A stretch of 7,656 bases of DNA, taken from NCBI GenBank assembly GCA_021157485.1, contig JAGGWO010000185.1, positions 1 through 7,656 of the forward strand. The letters run 5' to 3'. The stretch's first letter is position 1; each line of letters begins with the position of its first letter. The position numbers were made by a program, and so were the translations under genes. This document shows, piece by piece, positions 1 to 7,053 of the stretch. This stretch comes from Sulfurimonas sp. GTDB taxonomy: Bacteria > Campylobacterota > Campylobacteria > Campylobacterales > Sulfurimonadaceae. The notes beneath the pieces were generated by a model that had not been told where the DNA came from, ran no database searches, and was given only the letters and a program-made list of their open reading frames with translations.

Positions 1-3000
1 GTATTACCACCAGCTGCGAACTCTTCACCCTCATTATCAGAAGTAATAACTATCTTACCTCCATGCATACCTTTAGCGATGTAATCATTTGCTACACCCT
101 CTAGATATATAGAAACACCTGGGATTAAAAATGCTCCAAGAGCTTGTCCAGCTACACCTGTAAGATTTATCTTAATAGTGCCTGCTTTTAGACCTTCATC
201 ACCGTAAAATTCTGCAATCTCACCAGATACTAAAGCACCAAAACTTCTATTTACATTACTTATCTCTCTACTAATGCGAATAGGATGTTCAGGATGCTTA
301 ATAGCACTATATGCCTCTTTTAAAACATCTTTTTCAAAACTATTATCATCAAATGGATGATTAAATGGTTGCTGATGCGTATTTAGACCCTCTTCTTCAT
401 GTAAAATTGCGCTGAAATCAAATTTTTGAGCAAATGCATCATCTTTGACTTTAAGTACACTTACTTGACCTACCATCTCTTCCATTGTTTTAAACCCAAG
501 TTCTGCCATGATAGAACGTACATCTTCAGCTAAAAGAGTAAAAAAGTTCACAACTTGATCAACATGACCTTTAAAGAAATCTTGACGAAGTTTTTCATTT
601 TGCGTTGCAATACCAACAGAACATTTATTTACATGACAGATACGAAGCATTTTACAACCAACGATTGTGAGAACACCTGTACCAAATGCAAAAGACTCAG
701 CACCGAGAAGTGTAGCTTTAACAACATCAAGACCAGATTTCAGACCACCATCAGTTTGAAGTTCTACAAGACCACGAAGATTATTTGCTTTAAGTGCATT
801 ATGAGCTTCAGAAAGACCTAACTCCCATGGATTACCAGCAAACTTGATAGAAGTAAGTGGAGCAGCACCAGTACCACCATCACCACCAGAGATAATGATT
901 TTATCAGCGTATGCTTTTGCAACACCAGCGGCAATAGTACCAACACCAACAGTTGAAACTAGTTTTACAGCTACACGAGCTTTAGGATTGACCTGTTTCA
1001 TATCAAAGATAAGCTGGGCCAAATCCTCAATAGAGTAGATATCGTGGTGTGGAGGAGGTGAAATTAGAGTAACACCTGGTACTGTATGACGAAGTTTTCC
1101 GATTAACTGAGTAACTTTATGTCCTGGAAGTTGTCCACCCTCACCAGGTTTTGCACCTTGAGCTACTTTAATCTGAATCTCTTCAGCTGAACGTAGATAA
1201 GCAGGAGTTACACCAAAACGACCAGATGCGACTTGTTTAATTTTAGATACTCTCTCAGTACCAAATCTTGACTTATCTTCTCCACCTTCACCAGAGTTTG
1301 ATTGACCCCCGATTCTATTCATTGCAATTGCGATAGTTTCATGAGCTTCTGGAGAGATTGAACCAAGACTCATAGCAGCTGAGGCAAATCTTTTAAAGAT
1401 TTTCTCTTTTGATTCAACTTCAGAGATATCAATAGCTTTTCTATCAGATTTAAGATCAAAGAAATCACGAATAAATTTTAATCCACGCTTATTTACAAGA
1501 TTTTTAAGTCTATCAAAATCTTCTTTTTTACCACTATTTGCCATTGCATGAATAGCATGAATAACAGCAGGTCCAAAGTCATGGTGCTCTTGTCCAGTAT
1601 AGAATTTATAGTATCCACCAATATTTAGAGGAAAGATTGTGTTAAACCCATTCTCTTTAAATGCATCTTTGTGATACCTTGAAATTCTTTCATCAATATC
1701 ACTGTAGTCTAGTCCAGCAATTGTCAAGTGAGAAGCTTCAAAACAATCCTCTGCAATTTCACGACTAAGACCCATTACATCAAAAAGAGCAGAGTTTCTA
1801 TATGAGGCAATCGTTGCAATACCCATTTTTGACATAATTTTTAACAGACCTGCGTTTAGTGCTCCATGAACTGCTTTTAAAGCTTCCGCGCAAGTCATAT
1901 TGATAGATTTAGATTTTTCTAACTGACTACTTACTGTACAAAACAGTACACTTGGATAAATTGCACTTGCACCATAACCAATAAGAACTGCAGCACTATG
2001 TGAATCTACAACTTCTCCAGTTACAGAAATAATAGAAACAAGATGACGAATTTTAGCTTTTAGTAAAACAATATTAAGACGTCCTACTGCCATAGCCATA
2101 GGAATAACCTTATTATCAGCATTAAATCCACTATCATCAAGAATAACGATTCTCGTTCCATCATCCTTAACAGATACTAGAATTTTCTCAACTAAAGCAT
2201 CAAGAGAAGCTTTTAAGTCTGTTTTGTAAGTTGTTGAGAATGTAAAATTATGATAAAAAGCTTGATAGCGTGGTGACTTTTTATCTCCAAATGATTTTAA
2301 AACATCCAACTTTTCACTTGTAATAATTGGTGAAATTGATTTCAGACGATGTGCGTGAGTCGGAATCTCATTTAAGATATTGTGAACTTCACCAAAACCT
2401 GTGTTCAAACTCATAACAACTTTTTCACGAATAGGATCAATCGGTGGATTTGTTACTTGAGCAAATTTTTGTTTGAAATAGTCTGTAAAGTTTCTCTGCT
2501 TAGAAGAAAACGCAGCAAGAGGTGTATCATCACCCATAGACCCAACAGCCTCTTTACCATCTTTAATCATAGGCTCTATAACTTGCTCTATGATCTCTTG
2601 AGTTATATTAAAGTATCTCTGTTTTTTTACAAGTGCATCTGGCTCTATTTTACTAGCATTAGCAGTTGAGTATTGTTCCTCTACATGCTCTTGAAGATAA
2701 ATCATATGCTCATTTAACCACTTCATATAAGGATTAGAAGATTTAAGATAATTGTCAATTTGGTCACTTTTTAAAAGTTTTCCAAATTTTAAATCAAGTC
2801 CTAACATCTCTCCTGACTGAAGACGACCTCTCTCTTTAATATCTTCTTCTGCAATATCAACAACACCATATTCAGAAGCGATAAGAAGATTATCATCTTT
2901 AGTAACAATATATTTTGAAGGACGAAGACCATTTCTATCAAGTACACAACCGATATAACGACCATCTGTTACAGAAAACGCAGCTGGACCATCCCAGGCT

Positions 3001-3992
3001 TCAAATACTGTTGAGTGATACTCATAAAATGCACGAAGTTCTGGGTCCATATGTGGAGCATTCTGCCAAGCTGAAGGAATAACTGCACGAACAGCTTTAA
3101 AGAAATCCATACCATTAACGATAAGAAACTCAAAAAAGTTATCTGCAGATGCACTATCAGAAGAGTTGAGTTGTAAAATCGGTAAGATTCTTGCAATCTC
3201 TTCATCTGTAAATACATCAGACTTAATAGACTCAGATTTAATTTTTACATTTATACGGTTACCTTCAACAGAGTTAATCTCACCATTGTGCGCAACTGCA
3301 CGGAATGGTTGAGCTAAACGCCATTCGGGAAGTGTATTTGTTGAAAATCTTTGATGGAACAGTGAGAAAGATATTTTAAAATCTTTGCTCTGAAGATCTT
3401 TGTAAAACTCTTTAATATGCGTAGGCATAACAAGACCCTTATATGAAAGAACCTTTGAGCTCATAGAAGCTATATAAAAATCTCTATGTTCAACTAGTTT
3501 ATGCTCACACTCTTTACGTGAAAGGTATAAAAGAGCATCAAATCTATTTGTTGCCATAATCGAATTTGGAGTAATAAAAAGTTGTACAATATTTGGTAAT
3601 GATTCAATCGCTTGATCACCTAAAGCCTTTGTATCAATTGGAACCTCACGATTAAGTACAATTTTAAGATCATTGTTATTACAAATCTCTTCTAAAGTAT
3701 CTAAAAGTTTTATGTCTTTTGTAAAAATAGAAGCGACAGCGAACTGTTTAGATAGCTCAACACCACTTGCTTCTGCCTCTTTACGCATAAACGATTTCGG
3801 CATTGACAGTAAAAGTCCACTACCATCACCTGTTTTACCATCTGCTGCAACAGCACCACGGTGCATCATACGTTCTAGTGCAGTAACTGCATCATCTAAA
3901 ACCTTATGAGACGCTCTATTTTTGATATTTGCAACAAGACCAAAACCACAGTTATCTTTGAATGATCTTAATAAATCATGATGTTCAACCAT
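1..3992 (-). CDS. gltB: Glutamate synthase large (alpha) subunit, partial: C-terminus beyond the window
   Basis: This cytoplasmic enzyme transfers the amide nitrogen of glutamine to 2-oxoglutarate, giving two glutamates; it normally works with the small subunit GltD, which is not in this window. About 1,330 residues are readable without a stop or frameshift at the points I checked. The ATG at 3992 is preceded by a good AGGAG. Cys15, in the motif NCGFGLV, is the expected catalytic N-terminal nucleophile, exposed after removal of a 14-residue propeptide. The glutaminase domain continues with HNGEIN (Asn236, Gly237) and SDS (Asp279). A central domain includes GSMGDDTP near residue 480. The FMN/synthase domain starts near MSLGSISPEAH (874) and contains SPPPHHDIYS and GGDGGTGAAP (about 1035-1045). 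Cys1113, Cys1119 and Cys1124 have the C-X5-C-X4-C spacing of the 3Fe-4S ligands. The beginning of the C-terminal beta-helix domain is present, and about 150 residues are missing at the left edge by comparison with usual lengths near 1,480. Identification is very secure. Confidence 0.97.
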   Translation of the reverse strand, partial: MVEHHDLLRSFKDNCGFGLVANIKNRASHKVLDDAVTALERMMHRGAVAADGKTGDGSGLLLSMPKSFMRKEAEASGVELSKQFAVASIFTKDIKLLDTLEEICNNNDLKIVLNREVPIDTKALGDQAIESLPNIVQLFITPNSIMATNRFDALLYLSRKECEHKLVEHRDFYIASMSSKVLSYKGLVMPTHIKEFYKDLQSKDFKISFSLFHQRFSTNTLPEWRLAQPFRAVAHNGEINSVEGNRINVKIKSESIKSDVFTDEEIARILPILQLNSSDSASADNFFEFLIVNGMDFFKAVRAVIPSAWQNAPHMDPELRAFYEYHSTVFEAWDGPAAFSVTDGRYIGCVLDRNGLRPSKYIVTKDDNLLIASEYGVVDIAEEDIKERGRLQSGEMLGLDLKFGKLLKSDQIDNYLKSSNPYMKWLNEHMIYLQEHVEEQYSTANASKIEPDALVKKQRYFNITQEIIEQVIEPMIKDGKEAVGSMGDDTPLAAFSSKQRNFTDYFKQKFAQVTNPPIDPIREKVVMSLNTGFGEVHNILNEIPTHAHRLKSISPIITSEKLDVLKSFGDKKSPRYQAFYHNFTFSTTYKTDLKASLDALVEKILVSVKDDGTRIVILDDSGFNADNKVIPMAMAVGRLNIVLLKAKIRHLVSIISVTGEVVDSHSAAVLIGYGASAIYPSVLFCTVSSQLEKSKSINMTCAEALKAVHGALNAGLLKIMSKMGIATIASYRNSALFDVMGLSREIAEDCFEASHLTIAGLDYSDIDERISRYHKDAFKENGFNTIFPLNIGGYYKFYTGQEHHDFGPAVIHAIHAMANSGKKEDFDRLKNLVNKRGLKFIRDFFDLKSDRKAIDISEVESKEKIFKRFASAAMSLGSISPEAHETIAIAMNRIGGQSNSGEGGEDKSRFGTERVSKIKQVASGRFGVTPAYLRSAEEIQIKVAQGAKPGEGGQLPGHKVTQLIGKLRHTVPGVTLISPPPHHDIYSIEDLAQLIFDMKQVNPKARVAVKLVSTVGVGTIAAGVAKAYADKIIISGGDGGTGAAPLTSIKFAGNPWELGLSEAHNALKANNLRGLVELQTDGGLKSGLDVVKATLLGAESFAFGTGVLTIVGCKMLRICHVNKCSVGIATQNEKLRQDFFKGHVDQVVNFFTLLAEDVRSIMAELGFKTMEEMVGQVSVLKVKDDAFAQKFDFSAILHEEEGLNTHQQPFNHPFDDNSFEKDVLKEAYSAIKHPEHPIRISREISNVNRSFGALVSGEIAEFYGDEGLKAGTIKINLTGVAGQALGAFLIPGVSIYLEGVANDYIAKGMHGGKIVITSDNEGEEFAAGGN

Positions 3993-3997
3993 TTTCT

Positions 3998-4002
3998 CTC
4001 CT
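3998..4002 (-). promoter_or_regulatory. Ribosome binding site of gltB
   Basis: AGGAG on the minus strand lies five bases upstream of the gltB ATG. It supports the start at 3992, which also places the catalytic cysteine at residue 15. Its upstream edge is shared with a perfect 16-bp palindrome. Confidence 0.8.
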
Positions 4003-4017
4003 AAATTTATAAATTTA
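4002..4017. repeat. Perfect 16-bp AT-only palindrome at the gltB leader
   Basis: The sequence TAAATTTATAAATTTA reads the same on both strands without mismatch or spacer. Its left end is one base inside the gltB AGGAG. It may be a regulator-binding site or a weak element affecting access to the ribosome binding site. It may also be chance, since the surrounding sequence is almost all A and T. No known operator consensus is recognised in it. Confidence 0.4.
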
Positions 4018-4060
4018 ATAGTAAATTCGTATTAGTTTAATCTCTTTTTAAAGAAACTTA

Positions 4061-4072
4061 GTCTATTTAGAC
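4061..4072. repeat. Short inverted repeat with 5-bp arms and 2-bp spacer
   Basis: GTCTA-TT-TAGAC is an exact inverted repeat in the middle of the divergent intergenic region. The two-base spacer is too short for a stable hairpin loop, so a protein-binding dyad is more likely than a terminator. It lies 69-80 bases upstream of the gltB start. No regulator can be named. Confidence 0.35.
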
Positions 4073-4083
4073 AAAGTGCCTAT

Positions 4084-4093
4084 ATTGTACAAT
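4084..4093. repeat. Perfect 10-bp palindrome overlapping possible -10 boxes of both strands
   Basis: ATTGTACAAT is self-complementary, and so presents TACAAT, a plausible -10 variant, in both directions. If used, it would let gltB and recO transcription start back to back from one spot, or serve as an operator. The evidence is sequence symmetry and position only. Confidence 0.3.
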
Positions 4094-4157
4094 TTAAAGG
4101 TTTAAAAAAGCATAATAGTGTTAGTATTTTTTAAAGAAATTAATTTTATGAGTAAAT

Positions 4158-4163
4158 AGGAAG
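4158..4163 (+). promoter_or_regulatory. Ribosome binding site of recO
   Basis: AGGAAG lies seven bases upstream of the GTG at 4171 and supports this non-ATG start. Its first bases overlap the TAG stop of a tiny reading frame (ATG-AGT-AAA-TAG, 4148-4159), which is noted separately. Confidence 0.65.
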
Positions 4164-4170
4164 CAGTTAG

Positions 4171-4788
4171 GTGCAAGGTTATATAATAAATCTTAACAAA
4201 GTCAAAGATGAAGATTTAATAGTCACAATTGTATCAAAGGGGAGCTTAGATACCCTTTATAGGTTCTATGGAGCAAGGCATGGAACCATAAATATTGGAT
4301 TTAAAATCGATTATGAGAAAGAGCCTTCTTCTAAATCTACAATTTCAAGACTCAAAGATGTAATTCATATAGGTTTTAAATGGATTAATGATTATAAACT
4401 GCTGCGTTTATGGCAGGATTTTTTAGCACTCTTTGCCAAACATCTAAAGGATGCAGAAGATATTGGTGATTTTTATTTTGACATCATTGACAGTGCTTCA
4501 CAAGAGTGGAATCAGCAAAACCCTAAACGAGTAGCAATTGAAGCGTATGTAAAAATCTTAGAGCATGAGGGACGTCTACATCGTGAAGCTATATGTTTTT
4601 TATGCTCACGTCCCATTGAGAATGACATCTCACTTATACGAGCATTTTTACCGACTCATCAAAAGTGTACACATTCACTTGGAATAAACGCAGGAGCACT
4701 TAAAGAACTCTATGAAAACAAGTCATCACTTTTCCTTAGTGATAAAGAAGTAGATAGACTTTGGCTTGTACTACTAGAGGGTTTATAA
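4171..4788 (+). CDS. recO: Recombination protein RecO, short epsilonproteobacterial type
   Basis: RecO helps load RecA onto SSB-coated single-stranded DNA, with RecR, in recombinational repair. The 205-residue product begins MQGYIINLNKVKDEDLIV and continues RFYGARHGTI; I recognise this as the RecO of Helicobacter and Campylobacter. The first 70 or so residues form the OB-fold part. The remainder is a helical domain that includes LLRLWQDFLALF and RVAIEAYVKILEHEGRLH. The product is shorter than the roughly 240 residues of E. coli RecO. Cys142 and Cys145 (CFLC) with His163 and Cys166 (HQKC) look like a zinc-binding site related to the zinc finger of Deinococcus RecO. The start is GTG, supported by AGGAAG and by the family N-terminus. 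The gene is divergent from gltB; its stop codon overlaps the end of the convergent magIII by six bases. Overall similarity between distant RecO proteins is low, so the call rests on the epsilonproteobacterial form. Confidence 0.85.
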   Translation: MQGYIINLNKVKDEDLIVTIVSKGSLDTLYRFYGARHGTINIGFKIDYEKEPSSKSTISRLKDVIHIGFKWINDYKLLRLWQDFLALFAKHLKDAEDIGDFYFDIIDSASQEWNQQNPKRVAIEAYVKILEHEGRLHREAICFLCSRPIENDISLIRAFLPTHQKCTHSLGINAGALKELYENKSSLFLSDKEVDRLWLVLLEGL

Positions 4789-5409
4789 ATACTTTTTGTT
4801 GTACTCCACTATCATCCCATGAAACCTTGCATAAATAAGATTTACATCATTTTCATCAAAACTACTTCTAATTCCTTTTTCTAAATATTTTTTATACTCA
4901 TAATATTTATCAAACTCTATATCAAAAGTTTTTAAAAGCCTTTTTGTATATGTATCAACTACCATTTCATTTCTATAACAAGTATAACAGAGAATAGAGT
5001 CTGCACTCTCTTCTCCAATCCCCTTTTGCATAAGTAGCCATTCTCTTGTAACATTGGCTTGAAAGTTTTTAAAATCATTAAAATCTCTTTTAATGTTGAA
5101 CGATAGTTGCAGTAATCGTGGAGCTTTTTGATTATAAAAACCACTTGGTTTTATCATCTCTTTTAAAGTTGATTCATCAAGTGTTAAAAAACTTTCAAAC
5201 TCTAAAAAACTAGCTAAGTTTTCTAAAGATTTTTCTACATTTTTCCATGAGGTATTTTGAGTCAAAATAGCTCCAATGAGAACTTCAAAAGTTCCAACAT
5301 TAGGCCACCAATATTTTGAGGAGTTTTCAAGTAAATTTTTATCTTCTAAAAACTTATATATTTCAAAACTATTTTTTTGCAACGAGTGAAGCTGTTTTAT
5401 TTTTTTCAC
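4783..5409 (-). CDS. magIII: 3-methyladenine DNA glycosylase of the MagIII type (endonuclease III superfamily)
   Basis: MagIII enzymes excise alkylated bases such as 3-methyladenine, the first step of base-excision repair. The 208-residue product shows YWWPNVGTFEVLIGAILTQN (33-52), a helix-hairpin-helix with QKGIGEESAD (128-137), and the catalytic aspartate Asp152 in MVVDTY. It lacks the C-terminal four-cysteine iron-sulfur loop of Nth/MutY, as MagIII does. From memory of Helicobacter pylori MagIII, the pocket residues Trp24, Trp25 and Pro26 match Trp34, Trp35 and Pro36 here. Phe45 is replaced by Trp55 and the carbamylated Lys205 by Met199. It is last in the minus-strand gene set. The GTG start at 5409 lies 41 bases inside the methyltransferase gene, with AGAG directly against it, so the start is uncertain. 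A TTG at 5382 fits the H. pylori N-terminus (MLDSFEI) better but has no clear ribosome binding site. Confidence 0.88.
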   Translation of the reverse strand: MKKIKQLHSLQKNSFEIYKFLEDKNLLENSSKYWWPNVGTFEVLIGAILTQNTSWKNVEKSLENLASFLEFESFLTLDESTLKEMIKPSGFYNQKAPRLLQLSFNIKRDFNDFKNFQANVTREWLLMQKGIGEESADSILCYTCYRNEMVVDTYTKRLLKTFDIEFDKYYEYKKYLEKGIRSSFDENDVNLIYARFHGMIVEYNKKYL

Positions 5410-5920
5410 CTCTCATGTTTATTCCATCTTTTTCTTCATAAAATATAATATCCAAATCTATAAAAGCTTTTAAAAGTTCATTTTTTTCTAAAAGGTAATC
5501 AGGGTTCATACTACCCTGTTCTGGCTTCTCATGCGCTTCTATAAAAGTCTCAAAGATTATTAAACCACCCTCTTTTAAAGCATCTATCATCTGAGCCATA
5601 AGCCTACGGTTTAGATAGTTAGTATTTACTATCAAATCGTATGAGTTTTTTTCTAAATTATACGAGTCTAAATCAACTTCAATTTTTTTAATATTTTTAC
5701 TATCGCTTATTTGTGAGAGAGCGTAATCAGACAAATCAACTGCATCGACACTAAAACCTAATTCTTCTAAGAAGTGAGTGTTTCTTCCTGTTCCACAAGC
5801 CAAATCAAGTGCATTTCCAACTTTAGCATGCTGTACATAGCTTTGAACTATTGGAGAAACCGTATGTTTCATTGGCTTCTCAACATGACGAATATTCCAA
5901 CGTTCTTTGTCTTCTATCAT
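5369..5920 (-). CDS. Class I SAM-dependent methyltransferase, TehB-like, substrate unknown
   Basis: The 183-residue protein is a single Rossmann-type methyltransferase domain, probably cytoplasmic. Motif I, ALDLACGTGR (37-46), binds S-adenosylmethionine. VDAVDLSDYAL (58-68) holds the acidic residue, Asp62, expected to contact the ribose. VDLD (82-85), YDLIVNTNYLNR (94-105) and LKEGGLIIFETF (115-126) correspond to later strands of the fold. The compact form, with WNIRH near the start, resembles the small methyltransferases annotated as TehB-like or methyltransferase domain 11/25; a role in tellurite resistance is not shown. Its ATG shares one base with the nspC stop (TAATG), and AGGGAG lies nine bases upstream within nspC, so translation is probably coupled. 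Its 3' end overlaps magIII. The substrate cannot be inferred; the neighbours suggest either a polyamine link or no functional link. Confidence 0.85.
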   Translation of the reverse strand: MIEDKERWNIRHVEKPMKHTVSPIVQSYVQHAKVGNALDLACGTGRNTHFLEELGFSVDAVDLSDYALSQISDSKNIKKIEVDLDSYNLEKNSYDLIVNTNYLNRRLMAQMIDALKEGGLIIFETFIEAHEKPEQGSMNPDYLLEKNELLKAFIDLDIIFYEEKDGINMRGEKNKTASLVAKK

Positions 5921-7053
5921 TATGAAAGTCTCCCTTTGTAATCTTCATATCCAAAATCTTTTATAATTTTTATAGTGCCATCTTTTTTCTTTAATGCCAA
6001 TGAGGGAAGCTTTATACCATTAAAAGTAGTGTTCTTAACAAAAGTATAGTGTATTTGGTCTTCAAAAATAACTCTATCACCTACTTTCAGAGGTTCATCA
6101 AAGGAGTAATCACCCATAATATCACCTGCTAAACATGTATTTCCAGCTAAACGATAGGTATACTTTTTCTCTCCAGCTTCACCACTATCTCTCACATCTG
6201 CACGATATGGCATCGCTAATGTATCGGGCATATGAGCTTCTGCTGAAGTGTCTAAAATGGCTATATCCATTGAGTTATGGACTATATCTAAAACACTGCT
6301 TACTAAAGTACCTGTCTCCCAACCAACAGCTTCTCCTGGTTCTAGGTAGACTTCAACATCATATTTTTCTCTAAAATCTTTGATGAGCTTGATAAGCTTC
6401 TCTACATCATAACCTTTTTTAGTTATGTGATGTCCACCACCGAAGTTTATGTACTTTAGGTTTTTAAAATATGAAGAAAAGTTCTTCTCAAACGCAGTTA
6501 AAACTTCATCAAGTTCATCTGCGCCTTGCTCACAAAGAGCATGAAAATTAAGACCATCTATATACTCTAATGCTCTCTCATCAAAGTTCTTCAAAGTAGT
6601 GCCTAATCTAGAGTAAATACCACAAGGATTATACATATCAACGGGCGATGATGAGACTTCTGGATTTATTCTTAGTGAAAGATGGATATTTGGATTTATC
6701 TCTTTTACTTTATCTTTAAATCTTAAGAGTTGGGATGGTGAATTAAAAACTATATGGTCTGAAATTTTTGCAATTTGTGCAATCTCTTCATCTTTAAACG
6801 CAGGGGAATAAGTATGTACTTCTTTGTTGAACTCTTCTCTTGCTAAAAGTGCTTCATGAAGTCCACTTGCTGTACAACCTTGTAAATATTTCTTTACCAA
6901 AGGAAATGTCGAGTGCATAGCAAAACCCTTAAGGGCTAAGATAATCTTTGCTCCACTCTCACGTTGTACATAATTAAGAAGCATAAGGTTCTTCTCTAAA
7001 AGTTCCTCTTCACAAAGGTAATAGGGTGTCGGTATCTCGTTATTGTTCTTCAT
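5920..7053 (-). CDS. nspC: Carboxynorspermidine/carboxyspermidine decarboxylase
   Basis: NspC is a pyridoxal-phosphate enzyme that decarboxylates carboxynorspermidine or carboxyspermidine to norspermidine or spermidine. This is the last step of the polyamine route that starts from aspartate semialdehyde rather than decarboxylated SAM. The 377-residue length is typical. It has the fold III alanine-racemase-like barrel: Lys42 in ILALKGFA is the expected cofactor lysine. SRLG (148-151), FHALCEQGADEL (170-181), GGGHH (205-209) and EPGEA (238-242) line the active site and phosphate site. Cys307 in AGNTCLAGD is the catalytic cysteine supplied by the second subunit of the dimer. CEQ and AEAHMPDTLAMPYR separate it from ordinary ornithine or diaminopimelate decarboxylases. 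The partner dehydrogenase is not in the window. The ATG at 7053 lies 14 bases inside the preceding HDOD gene and has no clear ribosome binding site, suggesting coupled translation. Spermidine is the likely product in this group, by inference. Confidence 0.95.
   Translation of the reverse strand: MKNNNEIPTPYYLCEEELLEKNLMLLNYVQRESGAKIILALKGFAMHSTFPLVKKYLQGCTASGLHEALLAREEFNKEVHTYSPAFKDEEIAQIAKISDHIVFNSPSQLLRFKDKVKEINPNIHLSLRINPEVSSSPVDMYNPCGIYSRLGTTLKNFDERALEYIDGLNFHALCEQGADELDEVLTAFEKNFSSYFKNLKYINFGGGHHITKKGYDVEKLIKLIKDFREKYDVEVYLEPGEAVGWETGTLVSSVLDIVHNSMDIAILDTSAEAHMPDTLAMPYRADVRDSGEAGEKKYTYRLAGNTCLAGDIMGDYSFDEPLKVGDRVIFEDQIHYTFVKNTTFNGIKLPSLALKKKDGTIKIIKDFGYEDYKGRLS
5930..5935 (-). promoter_or_regulatory. 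Ribosome binding site of the methyltransferase gene, inside the nspC 3' end
   Basis: AGGGAG on the minus strand, within the codons for the last Gly-Arg of nspC, sits nine bases before the methyltransferase ATG. It is one of the stronger ribosome binding sites in this gene set and supports the TAATG junction. Confidence 0.65.

Larger units (their letters stand above)
3993..4170. promoter_or_regulatory. Divergent intergenic region between gltB and recO, presumed promoters for both
   Basis: This is the only intergenic gap of any size in the window, and it separates two divergent genes, so both promoters should lie here. It is very AT-rich, which makes short boxes hard to trust. For recO the best -10-like box is CATAAT at 4111-4116, about 55 bases before the start codon. 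TACAAT at 4088-4093 is a second candidate. For gltB, TACAAT on the minus strand (4084-4089) follows a run of A/T tracts, as in epsilonproteobacterial sigma-70 promoters, which often lack a clear -35. TACTAT nearer the gene is an alternative. Region also contains TTTAAA twice (4093-4098, 4101-4106). No RNA gene or intrinsic terminator is visible. The existence of promoters is inferred from layout; the exact boxes are guesses. Confidence 0.5.

Noticed and set aside
555..3909. Plus-strand open frames at 555-821, 844-1038, 2382-2669 and 3673-3909, and a minus-strand one at 2969-3217
   Set aside because: All lie inside gltB, which is an unmistakable continuous coding frame on the minus strand. Their products are low-complexity and resemble no family; they are shadows.
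4061..4080. Possible sigma-54 promoter for gltB (minus strand, AGGCACTTTGTC)
   Set aside because: It has a GGCAC start like the -24 element but no GC at the -12 position with the required spacing.
4775..4800. Bidirectional terminator between recO and magIII
   Set aside because: The coding regions overlap, and no GC-rich stem followed by a T-run is visible.
4959..5144. Minus-strand open frame of 61 codons
   Set aside because: It lies within magIII in another frame and has no recognisable product.
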